This document shows, piece after piece, positions 1 to 7,257 of a stretch of DNA of 14,847 nucleotides (position 1 is its first letter; each line of letters opens with the position of its first letter). The stretch spans positions 1-14,847 of the forward strand of contig CABURR010000051.1 in NCBI GenBank assembly GCA_902493985.1, given 5' to 3'. The position numbers and the translations under genes were made by a program. The DNA is from an uncultured Collinsella sp. Lineage in GTDB: Bacteria; Actinomycetota; Coriobacteriia; Coriobacteriales; Coriobacteriaceae. The notes under the pieces are model-generated. The model did not search any database, was not told the DNA's origin, and saw only the letters and a program-made list of their open reading frames with translations.

Positions 1-605
1 ACCAGCAGCGAGATACCAAAGTTGAGCACAAAGTACATCGCAAACACCAGGCCGTAGAGCATAAGCACCTGCGACAGGTCGATCGCGTGGGCCATCACGA
101 CGTTTGCCGTGTACATGAGCTCGGCCACGTTAATGCCTGAAAGATACGAGCTGTCCTTGATGACGGTCGTGCACTGGCTAAACAGCGCCGGAATGATTGT
201 CTTAAACGTCTGCGGCAGAATGATGTAGCGCATGGTGGCAAAGAAGCCAAAGCCCTGGCTCTGCGCTGCCTCAAACTGGCCGCGCGGAATCGAATTGAGG
301 CCGCCGCGCACAATCTCGGCCATAACGGCGCTGGTAAACAGCGTAAAGGCGATGGTCGAAATCACAATGTCCAAACCCTGCACCGTAAAGTAAATAAACA
401 GGATCCACAGCAGGTTTGGCGTGCAACGGAACAGCTCGATATAGGCGCTCACCAAAATACGGAATGGACGGGGCGCATAGCTTTTAACGAGCGCCAGCAC
501 CGTGCCAAAGATGAGCGAGAAAAAGATCGACAGCGCCGAGATCTCGATCGTCTTAACAAAGCCGCCCCAAATGTAGAGCAGGTTGGTCGCGTTGAAGATT
601 TCCAT
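1..605 (-). CDS. Polar amino-acid ABC transporter permease (C-terminus cut by window edge)
   Basis: This is an inner-membrane permease of an amino-acid importer of the HisM/GlnP type. It opens with ATG at 603-605, and the reading frame stays open to the left edge, giving 201 codons with the C-terminus missing. Hydrophobic segments lie at about residues 20-40, 62-98 and 180-201. The cytoplasmic EAA loop that docks on the ATPase is visible at residues 113-133 (EAAQSQGFGFF, then ILPQTFK). The ATG lies 3 bp after the stop of the upstream permease gene, so the two are almost certainly translationally coupled. The EAAQSQGF and LPQTFK stretches recur in the neighbouring permease, consistent with a paralogous heterodimer. 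The substrate cannot be read from the permease itself; glutamate/glutamine-type is inferred from the neighbouring genes. Confidence 0.9.
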   Translation of the reverse strand, partial: MEIFNATNLLYIWGGFVKTIEISALSIFFSLIFGTVLALVKSYAPRPFRILVSAYIELFRCTPNLLWILFIYFTVQGLDIVISTIAFTLFTSAVMAEIVRGGLNSIPRGQFEAAQSQGFGFFATMRYIILPQTFKTIIPALFSQCTTVIKDSSYLSGINVAELMYTANVVMAHAIDLSQVLMLYGLVFAMYFVLNFGISLL

Positions 606-608
606 GCG

Positions 609-1355
609 CTAGGCCTCCTCTACGTTGTCGAGCCCCAGCTCGGCCAGGCTCACGCCGCGCGGACGCTCCTTGGAGCGGCGCTCGAGCCACTGCACCAGCA
701 TGGCGAGCGGAAAGCAGATGATGAAGTACATAAGGCAGCAGACGATGTATCCCTGCAGGTAACCGTACAGACTCACAAAGTTGTCGGAACGGTACATAAG
801 GTCGCCGCCGGCCACAAGCGCCAGCACCGACGTGTTCTTGACCAGGTTGAGCGCCTGGTTACACAGCGGCGGCAGAATGATCTTGAATGTCTGGGGCAGC
901 ACGATGTACCAGTATGCCCGCGCACGGGTGAAGCCCTGGCTCTGGGCCGCCTCCATCTGACCGCGCGGAACCGCCTCGATACCAGTGCGGATGACCTCCG
1001 CAATGTAGGCCGCGTGATACAGGCCCACACCCAAGAAACCCAGCACGAACGGCGCGATGCGCACCGGCTGGTCGGCACCGGTTATGGCCTGCAAAAACTG
1101 CGGACCGGCCATGTACATAAAGAGCACCTGCACGGGCAACGGGGTGTTCTGGTAAAACTCCACGTACACGCGGCTTATGGCGCGCAGCACGCGTGAACGA
1201 GTGGTTGAGAACACGCCCAGCAGCGTGCCCAGCACCAGCGACAGCAGCAGACCGGCAACGACCACCTGTAGCGTCACGCCAAAGCCCTCCCAGAAGGGCC
1301 CCATGTTTTGAAATGTCGTCGACCAACGGTCGGCGTCAAATAATCCTTCGAGCAT
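609..1355 (-). CDS. Polar amino-acid ABC transporter permease (GlnP/HisQ-like)
   Basis: This 248-residue protein is the second transmembrane subunit of the amino-acid importer. Membrane segments are seen at about residues 25-48, 68-88, 100-120, 158-180 and 200-222. The ATPase-docking EAA loop is at residues 135-155 (EAAQSQGF, then IVLPQTFK). I chose the ATG at 1355 because AAGGAAGG lies about 6 bases upstream. A longer frame starting at 1424 exists, but it would run 44 bp into the coding region of the binding protein and has no good ribosome site. The gap to the binding-protein stop is 25 bp and to the next permease 3 bp, so it sits inside one operon. The tail after residue 222 is charged and cytoplasmic (RRSKERPRG), which is usual for the family. 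Confidence 0.93.
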   Translation of the reverse strand: MLEGLFDADRWSTTFQNMGPFWEGFGVTLQVVVAGLLLSLVLGTLLGVFSTTRSRVLRAISRVYVEFYQNTPLPVQVLFMYMAGPQFLQAITGADQPVRIAPFVLGFLGVGLYHAAYIAEVIRTGIEAVPRGQMEAAQSQGFTRARAYWYIVLPQTFKIILPPLCNQALNLVKNTSVLALVAGGDLMYRSDNFVSLYGYLQGYIVCCLMYFIICFPLAMLVQWLERRSKERPRGVSLAELGLDNVEEA

Positions 1356-1380
1356 TTGATTCCTTCCTTGGACGATACGC

Positions 1381-2256
1381 CTATACAAGACCCCAGGTCT
1401 TGACCTCTTGGTCGAGCCAGCCATCGGCCAGGCGATCGCAAATCACCTGATCGACCACGGCCGAAAGGTCGCAGCCCTTCTTGGTCGCCACGCCGTAGCC
1501 CTGCTCGCCAAACTTGACCTCGGGCTGCAACAGCTCGACGGTCTCGTTCATGTAACCGGCCAGCGTGGAGCGATCCATGGCAAAGACGTCGATATTGCCG
1601 GCGTCGAGCGAACTCTTGATGATGGGGTAGCCGCTAAAGGCCCTAAACTCGGGCTTACAGCTAAAGCCGTTGTCCTTGATCATCTGCTCAATCAAGCCCT
1701 GCGTGGTAGCGCCCTGGCTCACGCCAATAACCTTGCCGTCCAGGTCCTCAATCGAGGTAAAGCCCGAACGCTTCTTGACCATGAGTCCCACGTAGTCGGT
1801 GCGGTACGGCGTCGAGAAGTCCCAGCTCTTCTTGCGCTCGTCGGTGATGGTGTAGGTCGCCGCGACCACGTCGAGTTGGCCGTTATCGATCAGCGGACCG
1901 CGCGTCTTGGGCGTTACGTCGGTAAACTCGACAAGCTCCTGGGCGCGGGCCTCCTTGTAACTCACGCCAAAGACGGCAGCGGCGATCTGGTAGCACAAAT
2001 CGACCTCCATGCCCTCAAAGCGGCCCTTGGCGGTGTCGTAATAGCCGTAGCCGGGAACGTCCTTCTTAACGCCGGCATTCAGATGGCCACGCGACTTAAT
2101 GGCCGCAAGCTTGGACCCCTTGTCGGAGCCCTCACCGCTGGTGGAGTTGCCGCAACCGGTAAGCGCGGTCCCCGTCAGCGCGAGCATGCCGGCGCCAGCC
2201 AGCTGCAAAAAGTGACGGCGCGACACGGCCGCCCTCGTCATATCCGTCATGTCCAT
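1381..2256 (-). CDS. Amino-acid ABC transporter substrate-binding lipoprotein (SBP_bac_3)
   Basis: This is the extracytoplasmic substrate-binding component, 291 residues from the ATG at 2256. The N-terminus carries a twin-arginine-like stretch (SRRHFLQLA, residues 12-20), a hydrophobic core and a lipobox ending LTGC with the lipidated Cys at 35. This suggests a membrane-anchored lipoprotein that may be exported folded. The mature part has the bacterial family 3 solute-binding pattern (RGHLNAGVK; GRFEGMEVDL; DVVAATYTIT; WDFSTPYRTDYVGLMVKK; GVSQGATTQ), closest in feel to aspartate/glutamate/glutamine binders such as PEB1/GlnH. The start is uncertain: ATGs also occur at 2250 and 2298. The 2298 start would overlap the ATPase gene by 34 bp. 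The 2256 start leaves an 8-bp gap behind the ATPase stop, with only a weak ribosome site. Ligand identity is inferred. Confidence 0.9.
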   Translation of the reverse strand: MDMTDMTRAAVSRRHFLQLAGAGMLALTGTALTGCGNSTSGEGSDKGSKLAAIKSRGHLNAGVKKDVPGYGYYDTAKGRFEGMEVDLCYQIAAAVFGVSYKEARAQELVEFTDVTPKTRGPLIDNGQLDVVAATYTITDERKKSWDFSTPYRTDYVGLMVKKRSGFTSIEDLDGKVIGVSQGATTQGLIEQMIKDNGFSCKPEFRAFSGYPIIKSSLDAGNIDVFAMDRSTLAGYMNETVELLQPEVKFGEQGYGVATKKGCDLSAVVDQVICDRLADGWLDQEVKTWGLV

Positions 2257-2264
2257 CACCGCGC

Positions 2265-2996
2265 CTAGTGCAGAATCTTGGACAGGAACTCGCGGCAACG
2301 CGGGTTCTCGGGGTTATCGAAGAAGTGCTCGGGCGTGCCCTCCTCCAGGATGCGGCCGTCCTCCATAAAGATGACGCGGTCGGCCACCTGGCGCGCAAAG
2401 CCCATCTCGTGCGTCACGCAGATCATGGTGATGTCCTCCTGCGCGAGCTCAATCATAACGTCCAGAACCTCCTGGACCATCTCGGGGTCGAGCGCCGAGG
2501 TCGGCTCGTCAAACAGGATGATAGGCTGCTTGGTGCACAGGGCACGGGCGATGGCGATGCGCTGCTGCTGACCGCCCGAGAGATTCTGCGGATACTCGCC
2601 AGCCTTATGCGCCATGCCGACGCGCTTGAGCGCGGCGATGGCGATCTCGGTCGCCTCCTCCTTGCTCTTCTTTTGCAGCTTGATGGGTGCGAGCGTCAGG
2701 TTGCCCAGCACCGTCATGTTGGGATACAGGTTGAACTGCTGAAACACCATGGAGCTGTACTTGCGAGCCATCTCCAGGTGATTCTTTTTGGTGAGCGGCG
2801 TACCGTCGATGACGACCTCGCCCGACGTGGGCTCCTCCAGATAATCGACGCAACGGATGAGCGTCGACTTACCCGAGCCGGAAGGCCCGATCATTACGAG
2901 CTTCTCGCCGCGCTTGACGGTGAGATTGATATCTTTGAGCACATGCAGGTCGCCAAAGTACTTGTTGAGATGCTTGATCTCGATCATGTCTGCCAT
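2265..2996 (-). CDS. glnQ: Amino-acid ABC transporter ATP-binding protein (GlnQ-like)
   Basis: This 243-residue ATPase powers the importer and is full length for the GlnQ/HisP family. The diagnostic motifs are all intact: Walker A GPSGSGKST at 37-45, Q-loop Gln at 86, ABC signature LSGGQ at 139-143, Walker B ILFDEP at 160-165 with catalytic Glu 164, and the switch His at 196 (VTHEMGF). The QQFNLYPNMTVLGNL stretch after the Q-loop is typical of polar amino-acid transporters. The ATG at 2996 follows GGAAGGGA by about 4 bases. It is the promoter-proximal gene of the four-gene operon. The binding-protein gene follows 8 bp after its stop. The symbol reflects family resemblance; the actual substrate could be glutamate, aspartate or glutamine. 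Confidence 0.93.
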   Translation of the reverse strand: MADMIEIKHLNKYFGDLHVLKDINLTVKRGEKLVMIGPSGSGKSTLIRCVDYLEEPTSGEVVIDGTPLTKKNHLEMARKYSSMVFQQFNLYPNMTVLGNLTLAPIKLQKKSKEEATEIAIAALKRVGMAHKAGEYPQNLSGGQQQRIAIARALCTKQPIILFDEPTSALDPEMVQEVLDVMIELAQEDITMICVTHEMGFARQVADRVIFMEDGRILEEGTPEHFFDNPENPRCREFLSKILH

Positions 2997-3031
2997 GAAT
3001 GTCCCTTCCCTGCGTTTACACGAGTTGAACT

Positions 3032-3037
3032 ATTGTA
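3032..3037 (-). promoter_or_regulatory. Possible -10 box of the amino-acid transporter operon
   Basis: On the minus strand TACAAT lies 36 bases before the glnQ-like ATG, a reasonable place for a -10 box. I find no good -35 hexamer at 16-18 bp: the nearest TTGGCT is about 21 bp upstream. The call rests on one hexamer and its position. Confidence 0.3.
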
Positions 3038-3102
3038 CGGAAAGAACCACGTTTCCGCAGCCAACACTACATTCCCGTAAAGAACCCGCAACCTTTAACC
3101 CA

Positions 3103-3169
3103 CTCATTGGGGACAGACTTAAATGAGTACCTGCTCATTGGGCACTCATTTAAGCCCGTCCCCAATGAG
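3103..3169. repeat. GGGGACAG-core inverted repeat, 26-bp arms
   Basis: Arms at 3103-3128 and 3144-3169 are inverted copies matching at 24 of 26 positions around a 15-base loop. Each arm is itself a small hairpin unit: CTCATT, then a core GGGGAC(A/G)G(A/G)CTTA, then AATGAG. The loop holds a further partial copy (CTCATTGGGC at 3134-3143). The two mismatches become G-U pairs in minus-strand RNA, so the stem is unbroken there. The layout (paired palindromic units, intergenic, GGGGACAG core) resembles REP/BIME elements mobilised by RAYT transposases. No transposase gene is present, so that link is inference. Confidence 0.8.
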
Positions 3170-3213
3170 CGCCGAAAATAATACAACCGCCCTTGTTGAG
3201 CATAAGTCAGCGA

Positions 3214-3312
3214 AAACCCGTACACGCGAGCAAGGTGACGTGAAATGAAAGGGCGCAGACCTTATGGTCGCGCCCTTGAAATTGAACGTCAGATTGCCGC
3301 GTGTACGGGTTT
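3214..3312. repeat. ~99-bp imperfect palindrome (MITE-like or structured 3' end)
   Basis: Outer arms 3214-3228 and 3298-3312 are a perfect 15-bp inverted repeat (AAACCCGTACACGCG and its complement). Pairing continues inward with short interruptions: GCAA, TGACGT and AAT, then AAGGGCGC at 3249-3256 with GCGCCCTT at 3270-3277, and a final GACC/GGTC closing a TTAT loop. About 40 positions pair in all. In minus-strand sense the inner hairpin is followed by TTTCATTTCA and the outer arm ends in TTTT, so it could terminate transcription coming from the YqeY gene. CAGCG occurs directly outside both ends, one base away (3208-3212 and 3314-3318), a possible target-site duplication. Confidence 0.7.
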
Positions 3313-3325
3313 GCAGCGTCGAGCC

Positions 3326-3353
3326 GTTACGCGGTTTGGTAAAACCGCGTAAC
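3326..3353 (-). terminator. Perfect 12-bp hairpin 3 bp after the YqeY stop
   Basis: GTTACGCGGTTT at 3326-3337 pairs perfectly with 3342-3353 around the loop GGTA, just beyond the TAA of the YqeY gene. There is no U-run after it on either strand. It may therefore protect the 3' end or act together with the larger palindrome next to it rather than terminate by itself. Confidence 0.5.
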
Positions 3354-3356
3354 AAA

Positions 3357-3800
3357 TTACGCAAGCTTTGCGCCGACGATCTTTGCTGCTGCCGGCTTAT
3401 CGAAGTTGCCGCCGGTGGCCTTGCCGAGTGCACCCATGACCTGGCCCATCTGCTTCTTGGAAGTAGCGCCCAGCTCGGCGATGACCTGCTCGATCAGGGC
3501 CTCGAGCTCCTCGCCCGAAACCTGCGCGGGCAGCAGGCTTTCCAGAATCTTGACCTGCTCGGTCAGGTTGTCGGTACGCTCCTGGTCGGTGCCGGCCTTG
3601 ATGGACATCTCCAGCGTCTCGCTCGTCTGCTTGATCAGACGCTTGATCATGCTGTTGACGTCTTCCTCGGTCACATCGCGGCGCTCGTTAACCTCGATAT
3701 TCTTCACCTCGGCCTTGACCTGGCGAATGATGGACAGGCGAACCTTGTCCTTGGCCTTCATGGCCGCGATCATTTCTTTCTGCAGCTCTTCGTTGGTCAT
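3357..3800 (-). CDS. GatB/YqeY domain-containing protein
   Basis: This 147-residue helical protein spans the whole YqeY family, which resembles the C-terminal tRNA-binding tail domain of the amidotransferase subunit GatB. Family hallmarks are the opening MTNEELQKEMIAAMKAKDKVRLSIIR, the central ESLLPAQ motif, and the closing MGQVMGALGKATGGNFD ending in a short Ala/Lys tail. The cellular role of free-standing YqeY proteins is not well established. Involvement in tRNA-dependent amidation is suggested only by the domain. The ATG at 3800 follows AGAGAGGA by 7 bases. An in-frame ATG at 3836 lacks such a site and adds 12 residues not typical of the family. It lies 54 bp after the foldase stop in the same direction, so co-transcription is plausible. 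Confidence 0.88.
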   Translation of the reverse strand: MTNEELQKEMIAAMKAKDKVRLSIIRQVKAEVKNIEVNERRDVTEEDVNSMIKRLIKQTSETLEMSIKAGTDQERTDNLTEQVKILESLLPAQVSGEELEALIEQVIAELGATSKKQMGQVMGALGKATGGNFDKPAAAKIVGAKLA

Positions 3801-3854
3801 CTGCAAATCCTCTCTAATAGCGTGGGCAGCACTCACGCGAGCACCGCCCCATGG

Positions 3855-5075
3855 TTACTCAGTCTTCGACGAATCGTCGGTCGAACTCTTGGTGACGCCC
3901 TTCAGACTCACGTTATAGGGTACGTCCTTGGGCATGGGGTTGACGGTGATGTCGGCATCCTTCTTGTACTGCTCCAGCCACTCGCTGTACGCGGTGCTGG
4001 CCGCTTGCGTCTTCACCACGTTGGAGACGTACTTTTTGATGTCCTTGGGCACCTGGTTGATGTCATCGACCTGATTATCGACATGGAAGTAGTCGGTGCA
4101 CTTGATGATGTGGTAACCATAGGTCGACTCGACGACTTCGCTCACGTCGCCCTTGTTGAGTCCCTCGAGCGCCGTCTGGTAGCTGTCGACAAAGGTGGTG
4201 AGCTTATCCCAGCCCACATCGCCCTTCTTCTCCTTGGAACCTGTGTCCTCGGAGTACTGCTCAACGGCGTCCTCAAAACTCAGCTCACCGGAGTTAATCT
4301 TGTCCAGGCACTCCTGCGCCTTGGCCTTGGCGGCAGCCTTGTCCTCGTCGGAAGCGTCGGAATCAACCTTGATCAGGATGTTCGACGAGCGGCGGGCGTC
4401 GTTGTAGCTGGACAGGTTTTCGTTGATGTAATCGACAATCTCGCTGTCCTTGGGCTTGCTCGTGGGCGCGACGGCATCCTTGAGTTTCTGTTGCGCCAGA
4501 CTCTCCTTGAGCGAGTCCTTGTAGGTGTCCTCGGTATAGCCGTAGGTCTTGAGGGTCTTCTTAAAGGCCTTGGCACCGCCTGCGCTCTTGCACGCGTCCT
4601 TCCAAGCCTTCTCGACCTCCTCGTCCGACACCGTCACGCCGTTCTCCTTCTGTGCCTGTTGAAGCAGAATCTGCTGCGTGTAGGAGTCGATGAGTTGCTT
4701 GCGGTACTTCTTGGGCGTGAGGTCGTTGTCAACCAGATACTGCGCCCAATCCTTATCCTTGGTGTAGCCGTAGGACGTGCGCATGCTCATGATCTGCTTG
4801 GTCACGGTGTCCTCGGTAAGGTTGGTGCCGTTGATAGTAGCAGCGACACCGCCGGTCAGCTTGTAGCCCGAGGTGTCCTCGGCCTGCGACATAAGGCCGG
4901 AGCACGCCATCGCCGAGACGGAAAGCAGCATCGCCAGCACGCCGATGACCACCAGGACGATCTTGACGGTCTTAGACACGTACGTCTTGCGCTGCTTCTT
5001 GCGAGAGCTGGAGGCAGCGCGAGCCTGCTGCTCGGGCGTCGGCGCGGCCTCGGAGTTCTTTTTCTTATTTGCCAT
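3855..5075 (-). CDS. Membrane-anchored parvulin-type peptidyl-prolyl isomerase (PrsA/SurA-like)
   Basis: This 406-residue extracytoplasmic foldase has a basic cytoplasmic N-terminus of about 36 residues, one membrane segment at 37-57, a SurA_N-like helical region at about 75-215, a rotamase (PpiC) domain at about 226-330, and a charged tail. The rotamase is supported by NILIKV, ELSFEDAVEQYSED, GDVGW and YGYHIIK. In the usual parvulin pattern (A/S)SHIL the first His is replaced by Asn 233, while the second, His 322, is kept, so isomerase activity may be weak. A Cys at 58 follows the membrane segment, but SAMAC is a poor lipobox, so I favour a transmembrane anchor. The ATG at 5075 has GAAAGG about 7 bases upstream. 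The expected role is folding of secreted proteins at the outer face of the membrane. Confidence 0.85.
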   Translation of the reverse strand: MANKKKNSEAAPTPEQQARAASSSRKKQRKTYVSKTVKIVLVVIGVLAMLLSVSAMACSGLMSQAEDTSGYKLTGGVAATINGTNLTEDTVTKQIMSMRTSYGYTKDKDWAQYLVDNDLTPKKYRKQLIDSYTQQILLQQAQKENGVTVSDEEVEKAWKDACKSAGGAKAFKKTLKTYGYTEDTYKDSLKESLAQQKLKDAVAPTSKPKDSEIVDYINENLSSYNDARRSSNILIKVDSDASDEDKAAAKAKAQECLDKINSGELSFEDAVEQYSEDTGSKEKKGDVGWDKLTTFVDSYQTALEGLNKGDVSEVVESTYGYHIIKCTDYFHVDNQVDDINQVPKDIKKYVSNVVKTQAASTAYSEWLEQYKKDADITVNPMPKDVPYNVSLKGVTKSSTDDSSKTE

Positions 5076-5143
5076 AGTTGGCCTTTCGCATAACGAATCG
5101 AACAAACGCCATTGTGTCACAACGCAGCCCCCGCGGCACGCTT

Positions 5144-5193
5144 GGTGCATTGGGGACAGGTTAATCTGCACCATTTTGGTGCAAAGGGGACAG
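5144..5193. repeat. GGGGACAG-core palindromic repeat with GGTGCA arms
   Basis: GGTGCA (5144-5149), core TTGGGGACAGGTTAATC (5150-5166) and TGCACC (5167-5172) form one complete unit. The TGCACCA arm also pairs with TGGTGCA at 5177-5183 across TTT, and that copy leads straight into a second core, AAGGGGACAG (5184-5193), whose closing arm is missing. The core matches the repeat at 3103-3169, but the arm sequence is entirely different. Confidence 0.75.
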
Positions 5194-5203
5194 CTCTGGC
5201 AGC

Positions 5204-5232
5204 CGGCAGTTAGGGACAGTCCCCAAGTGCCG
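5204..5232. repeat. GGGACAGTCCCC near-palindrome with CGGCA arms
   Basis: Arms 5204-5217 and 5219-5232 match at 12 of 14 positions around a single base and are centred on GGGAC-A-GTCCC. It begins 13 bp past the stop of the PTS EIIA gene. It lacks a T-run, so it is not a convincing intrinsic terminator despite its position. By sequence it is the third member of the same repeat family in this window. Confidence 0.7.
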
Positions 5233-5245
5233 ACTCAGCCCCACC

Positions 5246-5713
5246 CTAGAAGTGACGGCGGATGGCGTCGACCATGCCCTGGGGCGTGGTCTGGCCGAGC
5301 ACGTCAGCTGCGGCATCGGCGTCCATAAAGATGTTCATGAGCGCCTGCAGGGCCTCGACCTGGCCGCCCGGCTCGGCAATACCCAGATTGATGACGATCT
5401 GCGCCGGCACCGGAGCGCCCATGCCAGCCATAGCGTTAAATGTCACGGACGCGGCGGGCTTCACCACCGCGATATAGGGCTTGGCCACAAACCCCGGGTC
5501 GGTATGCGGAATGGCGATGTTTGCCGCCGGCATAGCGAGACCCGTGGGATAGGCATCCTCGCGCGTGCGGACGGCATCGAGCCAACCGGATGCAATGTAG
5601 CCATGTGGTGCAAGCTCGCCCTCAAGCCGCGCGAACACCTCATCCGGCGTCGCACACTCCCAATCAAAAAACACCAACTCAGGCGTAAACAGCGCTTCGT
5701 TATTACCAGACAT
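5246..5713 (-). CDS. PTS sugar transporter subunit IIA (galactitol/fructose type)
   Basis: This 155-residue cytoplasmic phosphocarrier has the EIIA PTS_2 fold signature: a GYIASGWLDAVRTREDAYPTG region followed by IAIPHTDP. In that motif His 70 is the residue expected to accept phosphate from HPr. The downstream pattern (QIVINLGIAEPGGQVEALQALMNIF) fits the galactitol-type EIIA branch. Length is normal for a stand-alone IIA. No IIB, IIC, HPr or sugar-catabolic gene accompanies it here, so the sugar is unknown and a purely regulatory role is possible. The ATG at 5713 is preceded by GAAGGAGG at 6 bases, an excellent site that rules out the longer in-frame start at 5734. It follows the AlbA_2-type regulator by 30 bp in the same direction and probably shares its transcript. 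Confidence 0.87.
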   Translation of the reverse strand: MSGNNEALFTPELVFFDWECATPDEVFARLEGELAPHGYIASGWLDAVRTREDAYPTGLAMPAANIAIPHTDPGFVAKPYIAVVKPAASVTFNAMAGMGAPVPAQIVINLGIAEPGGQVEALQALMNIFMDADAAADVLGQTTPQGMVDAIRRHF

Positions 5714-5743
5714 AAGCCGCCTCCTTCTTTTCATTCCCTGTCT

Positions 5744-7210
5744 TTAGGCCCAATACGGAATATACCTTTTGTATTTGGAACCCGCGTCCTCGTCCTCTTC
5801 CTTTATCAATGCCTCTTCCAGGCACTCTTTGATTAGACGAGACATCGCCACCGTGTTTTTCTTTTCATCGGAAAGTCCAAAACGCTCTCGCAGCGACTGA
5901 TTGCTCATCGACTCACCTTGGGCATACAAAAGACAGGCATGCCAGTACACGGCGTTTTTTCGCTCACTTTTTTTCATTCGAGTATACGGACAGTCGCAAT
6001 AGAGCGTCACGAGCGTTCCCAGCCCGCCCTCACTCTTGATAACCGGTGAAGGCATGCCGGCTTTTTCGAGCGAATCTACGGTTAAATCCCAGCCTGTACC
6101 GCCTTCTTCGCAAAGATCCATTTGGCGCATGAGGGACGCTATCATCGAATTTCGCGTTTTCGGCTGGGCGTTGAGCACTCGTTCTGCCGGAATAAGCGTT
6201 GTCCCGGGATTAGAGAACTCAATGCGATTGTCGTAAATCGCAACAAGAGGCCCCGCCGTATTGTCAGCAATGTCTTGATGAATCACGGCGTTTGATAGTA
6301 ACTCGCGAATCGCCCTTTGAGGATAAGCCGTCTGAATACGTCGAAATGCGCCATCCAGTGCCTCAACAGCCGGAATCATCGACATGACCAGCTGTTCAGC
6401 CTGTGGAAGCGCCAAAGCGTAGCCCTTGTCGATTTCAGTATCCCCGACAATGTCAAAACTGCCTTTTCCCGCATATCGCACGATTCGCAGCATGCGTTTC
6501 CTGAGCTCCGGGTAGCGAGAGAGCTTTTTTCCCACCAGAAGCATTCCCAAGCGCGTCACACTATATCGGCCGTTATCTTGACGACGAATCAGCTCTTGTT
6601 CACAAAGAGCAAGCATCACTCCGTCCAAATCGACAGGTCTTCTCAATCTGCACAACTCAAAATACGCATCAACATCTAGTATTTCGGCGACCTCTCGAGA
6701 TGTCAGATCTCTCTCAACTACAGCGAGCTCCGCGTTCCCTGACTGTAAGCGACGCCACAGCTCCGCCTCTCGTGCACTACCGGGAACCAGTTCTGCCGTC
6801 GAAGAGCCCTCTCGAATGTAGGCTGTCTTATCAAAATAGACCGGCTGAGCGCTCGCGGCGTGCACTTTCAACACCACAAAGTGCTTTGTCTCATGATCAA
6901 TAACCGCAAACTCGTAATTCGCATTGTTTGAGAGCGCAAGCTTGAGCCACATCAAAAGCTCTTGGTTTCCCTTACCCTTTGCGTGATATGGGTTGAACTG
7001 GGTGCCCACAAGCTCATGCGTACCGTCGCTCACGCCCCAGATCTTATAGGCATATGCGCGGCCGCAGTAAGCGGCAGCATTGGCAAGCGCCGAGATGTCA
7101 CGCCCCGTTCTAACGGGATCGCTATTGCCTTCTTTAAATTCAAGCCACTCGGTTTCATCAGGATAACCGACGAGTGAATAAATCAGCTCCATGCCATCTG
7201 CTTCACCCAT
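5744..7210 (-). CDS. AlbA_2 / HATPase-type ATP-binding putative transcriptional regulator
   Basis: This 488-residue protein belongs to the broad 'predicted transcriptional regulator with Schlafen AlbA_2 domain' group. The N-terminal AlbA_2 domain covers about residues 14-140 (ETEWLEFKEG; ISALANAAAYCG; YKIWGVSDGTHELVGTQF). A GHKL-like ATPase segment follows, with RELLSNAVIHQD at 302-313, NRIEFSNPGTTL at 328-339 and EEGGTGWDL at 368-376. Residues 418-475 look like a winged helix. The role is inferred: such proteins are usually DNA-binding, and their ligands are rarely known. The ATG at 7210 has AGGAGG 8 bases upstream. The gene is noticeably richer in A/T than the pur genes beside it, hinting at separate acquisition. 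It heads a two-gene unit with the PTS EIIA and has its own promoter. Confidence 0.85.
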   Translation of the reverse strand: MGEADGMELIYSLVGYPDETEWLEFKEGNSDPVRTGRDISALANAAAYCGRAYAYKIWGVSDGTHELVGTQFNPYHAKGKGNQELLMWLKLALSNNANYEFAVIDHETKHFVVLKVHAASAQPVYFDKTAYIREGSSTAELVPGSAREAELWRRLQSGNAELAVVERDLTSREVAEILDVDAYFELCRLRRPVDLDGVMLALCEQELIRRQDNGRYSVTRLGMLLVGKKLSRYPELRKRMLRIVRYAGKGSFDIVGDTEIDKGYALALPQAEQLVMSMIPAVEALDGAFRRIQTAYPQRAIRELLSNAVIHQDIADNTAGPLVAIYDNRIEFSNPGTTLIPAERVLNAQPKTRNSMIASLMRQMDLCEEGGTGWDLTVDSLEKAGMPSPVIKSEGGLGTLVTLYCDCPYTRMKKSERKNAVYWHACLLYAQGESMSNQSLRERFGLSDEKKNTVAMSRLIKECLEEALIKEEDEDAGSKYKRYIPYWA

Positions 7211-7257
7211 TGAGCCAGCCTCCTTGCGCTCATTTTTGATAAGAAAATGTTAAATAG

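Noticed and set aside
1356..1424. Longer N-terminus for the permease that ends at 609
   Set aside because: It would overlap the binding-protein gene by 44 bp and lacks a ribosome site, whereas the ATG at 1355 has AAGGAAGG at a good distance.
1408..3080. Two long plus-strand frames (1408-2268 and 2268-3080)
   Set aside because: Both are exact antisense shadows of the binding protein and the ATPase, which carry complete family motifs on the minus strand.
3821..3839. GCGTG...CACGC hairpin between the foldase and YqeY genes
   Set aside because: It has a five-base stem without a T-run, too weak to call a terminator, and the genes are close enough to be co-transcribed.
3264..5093. 609-codon open frame on the plus strand
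   Set aside because: It lies antisense to the foldase and YqeY genes, whose motifs are clear. Its Leu/Val/Gly-rich, repetitive translation is the usual antisense artefact of GC-rich genes, and it has no recognisable domain.
3103..5232. CRISPR array, because several related repeats occur in neighbouring gaps
   Set aside because: The copies are not regularly spaced, lie on both sides of genes, differ in arm sequence, and have no uniform spacers or cas genes.
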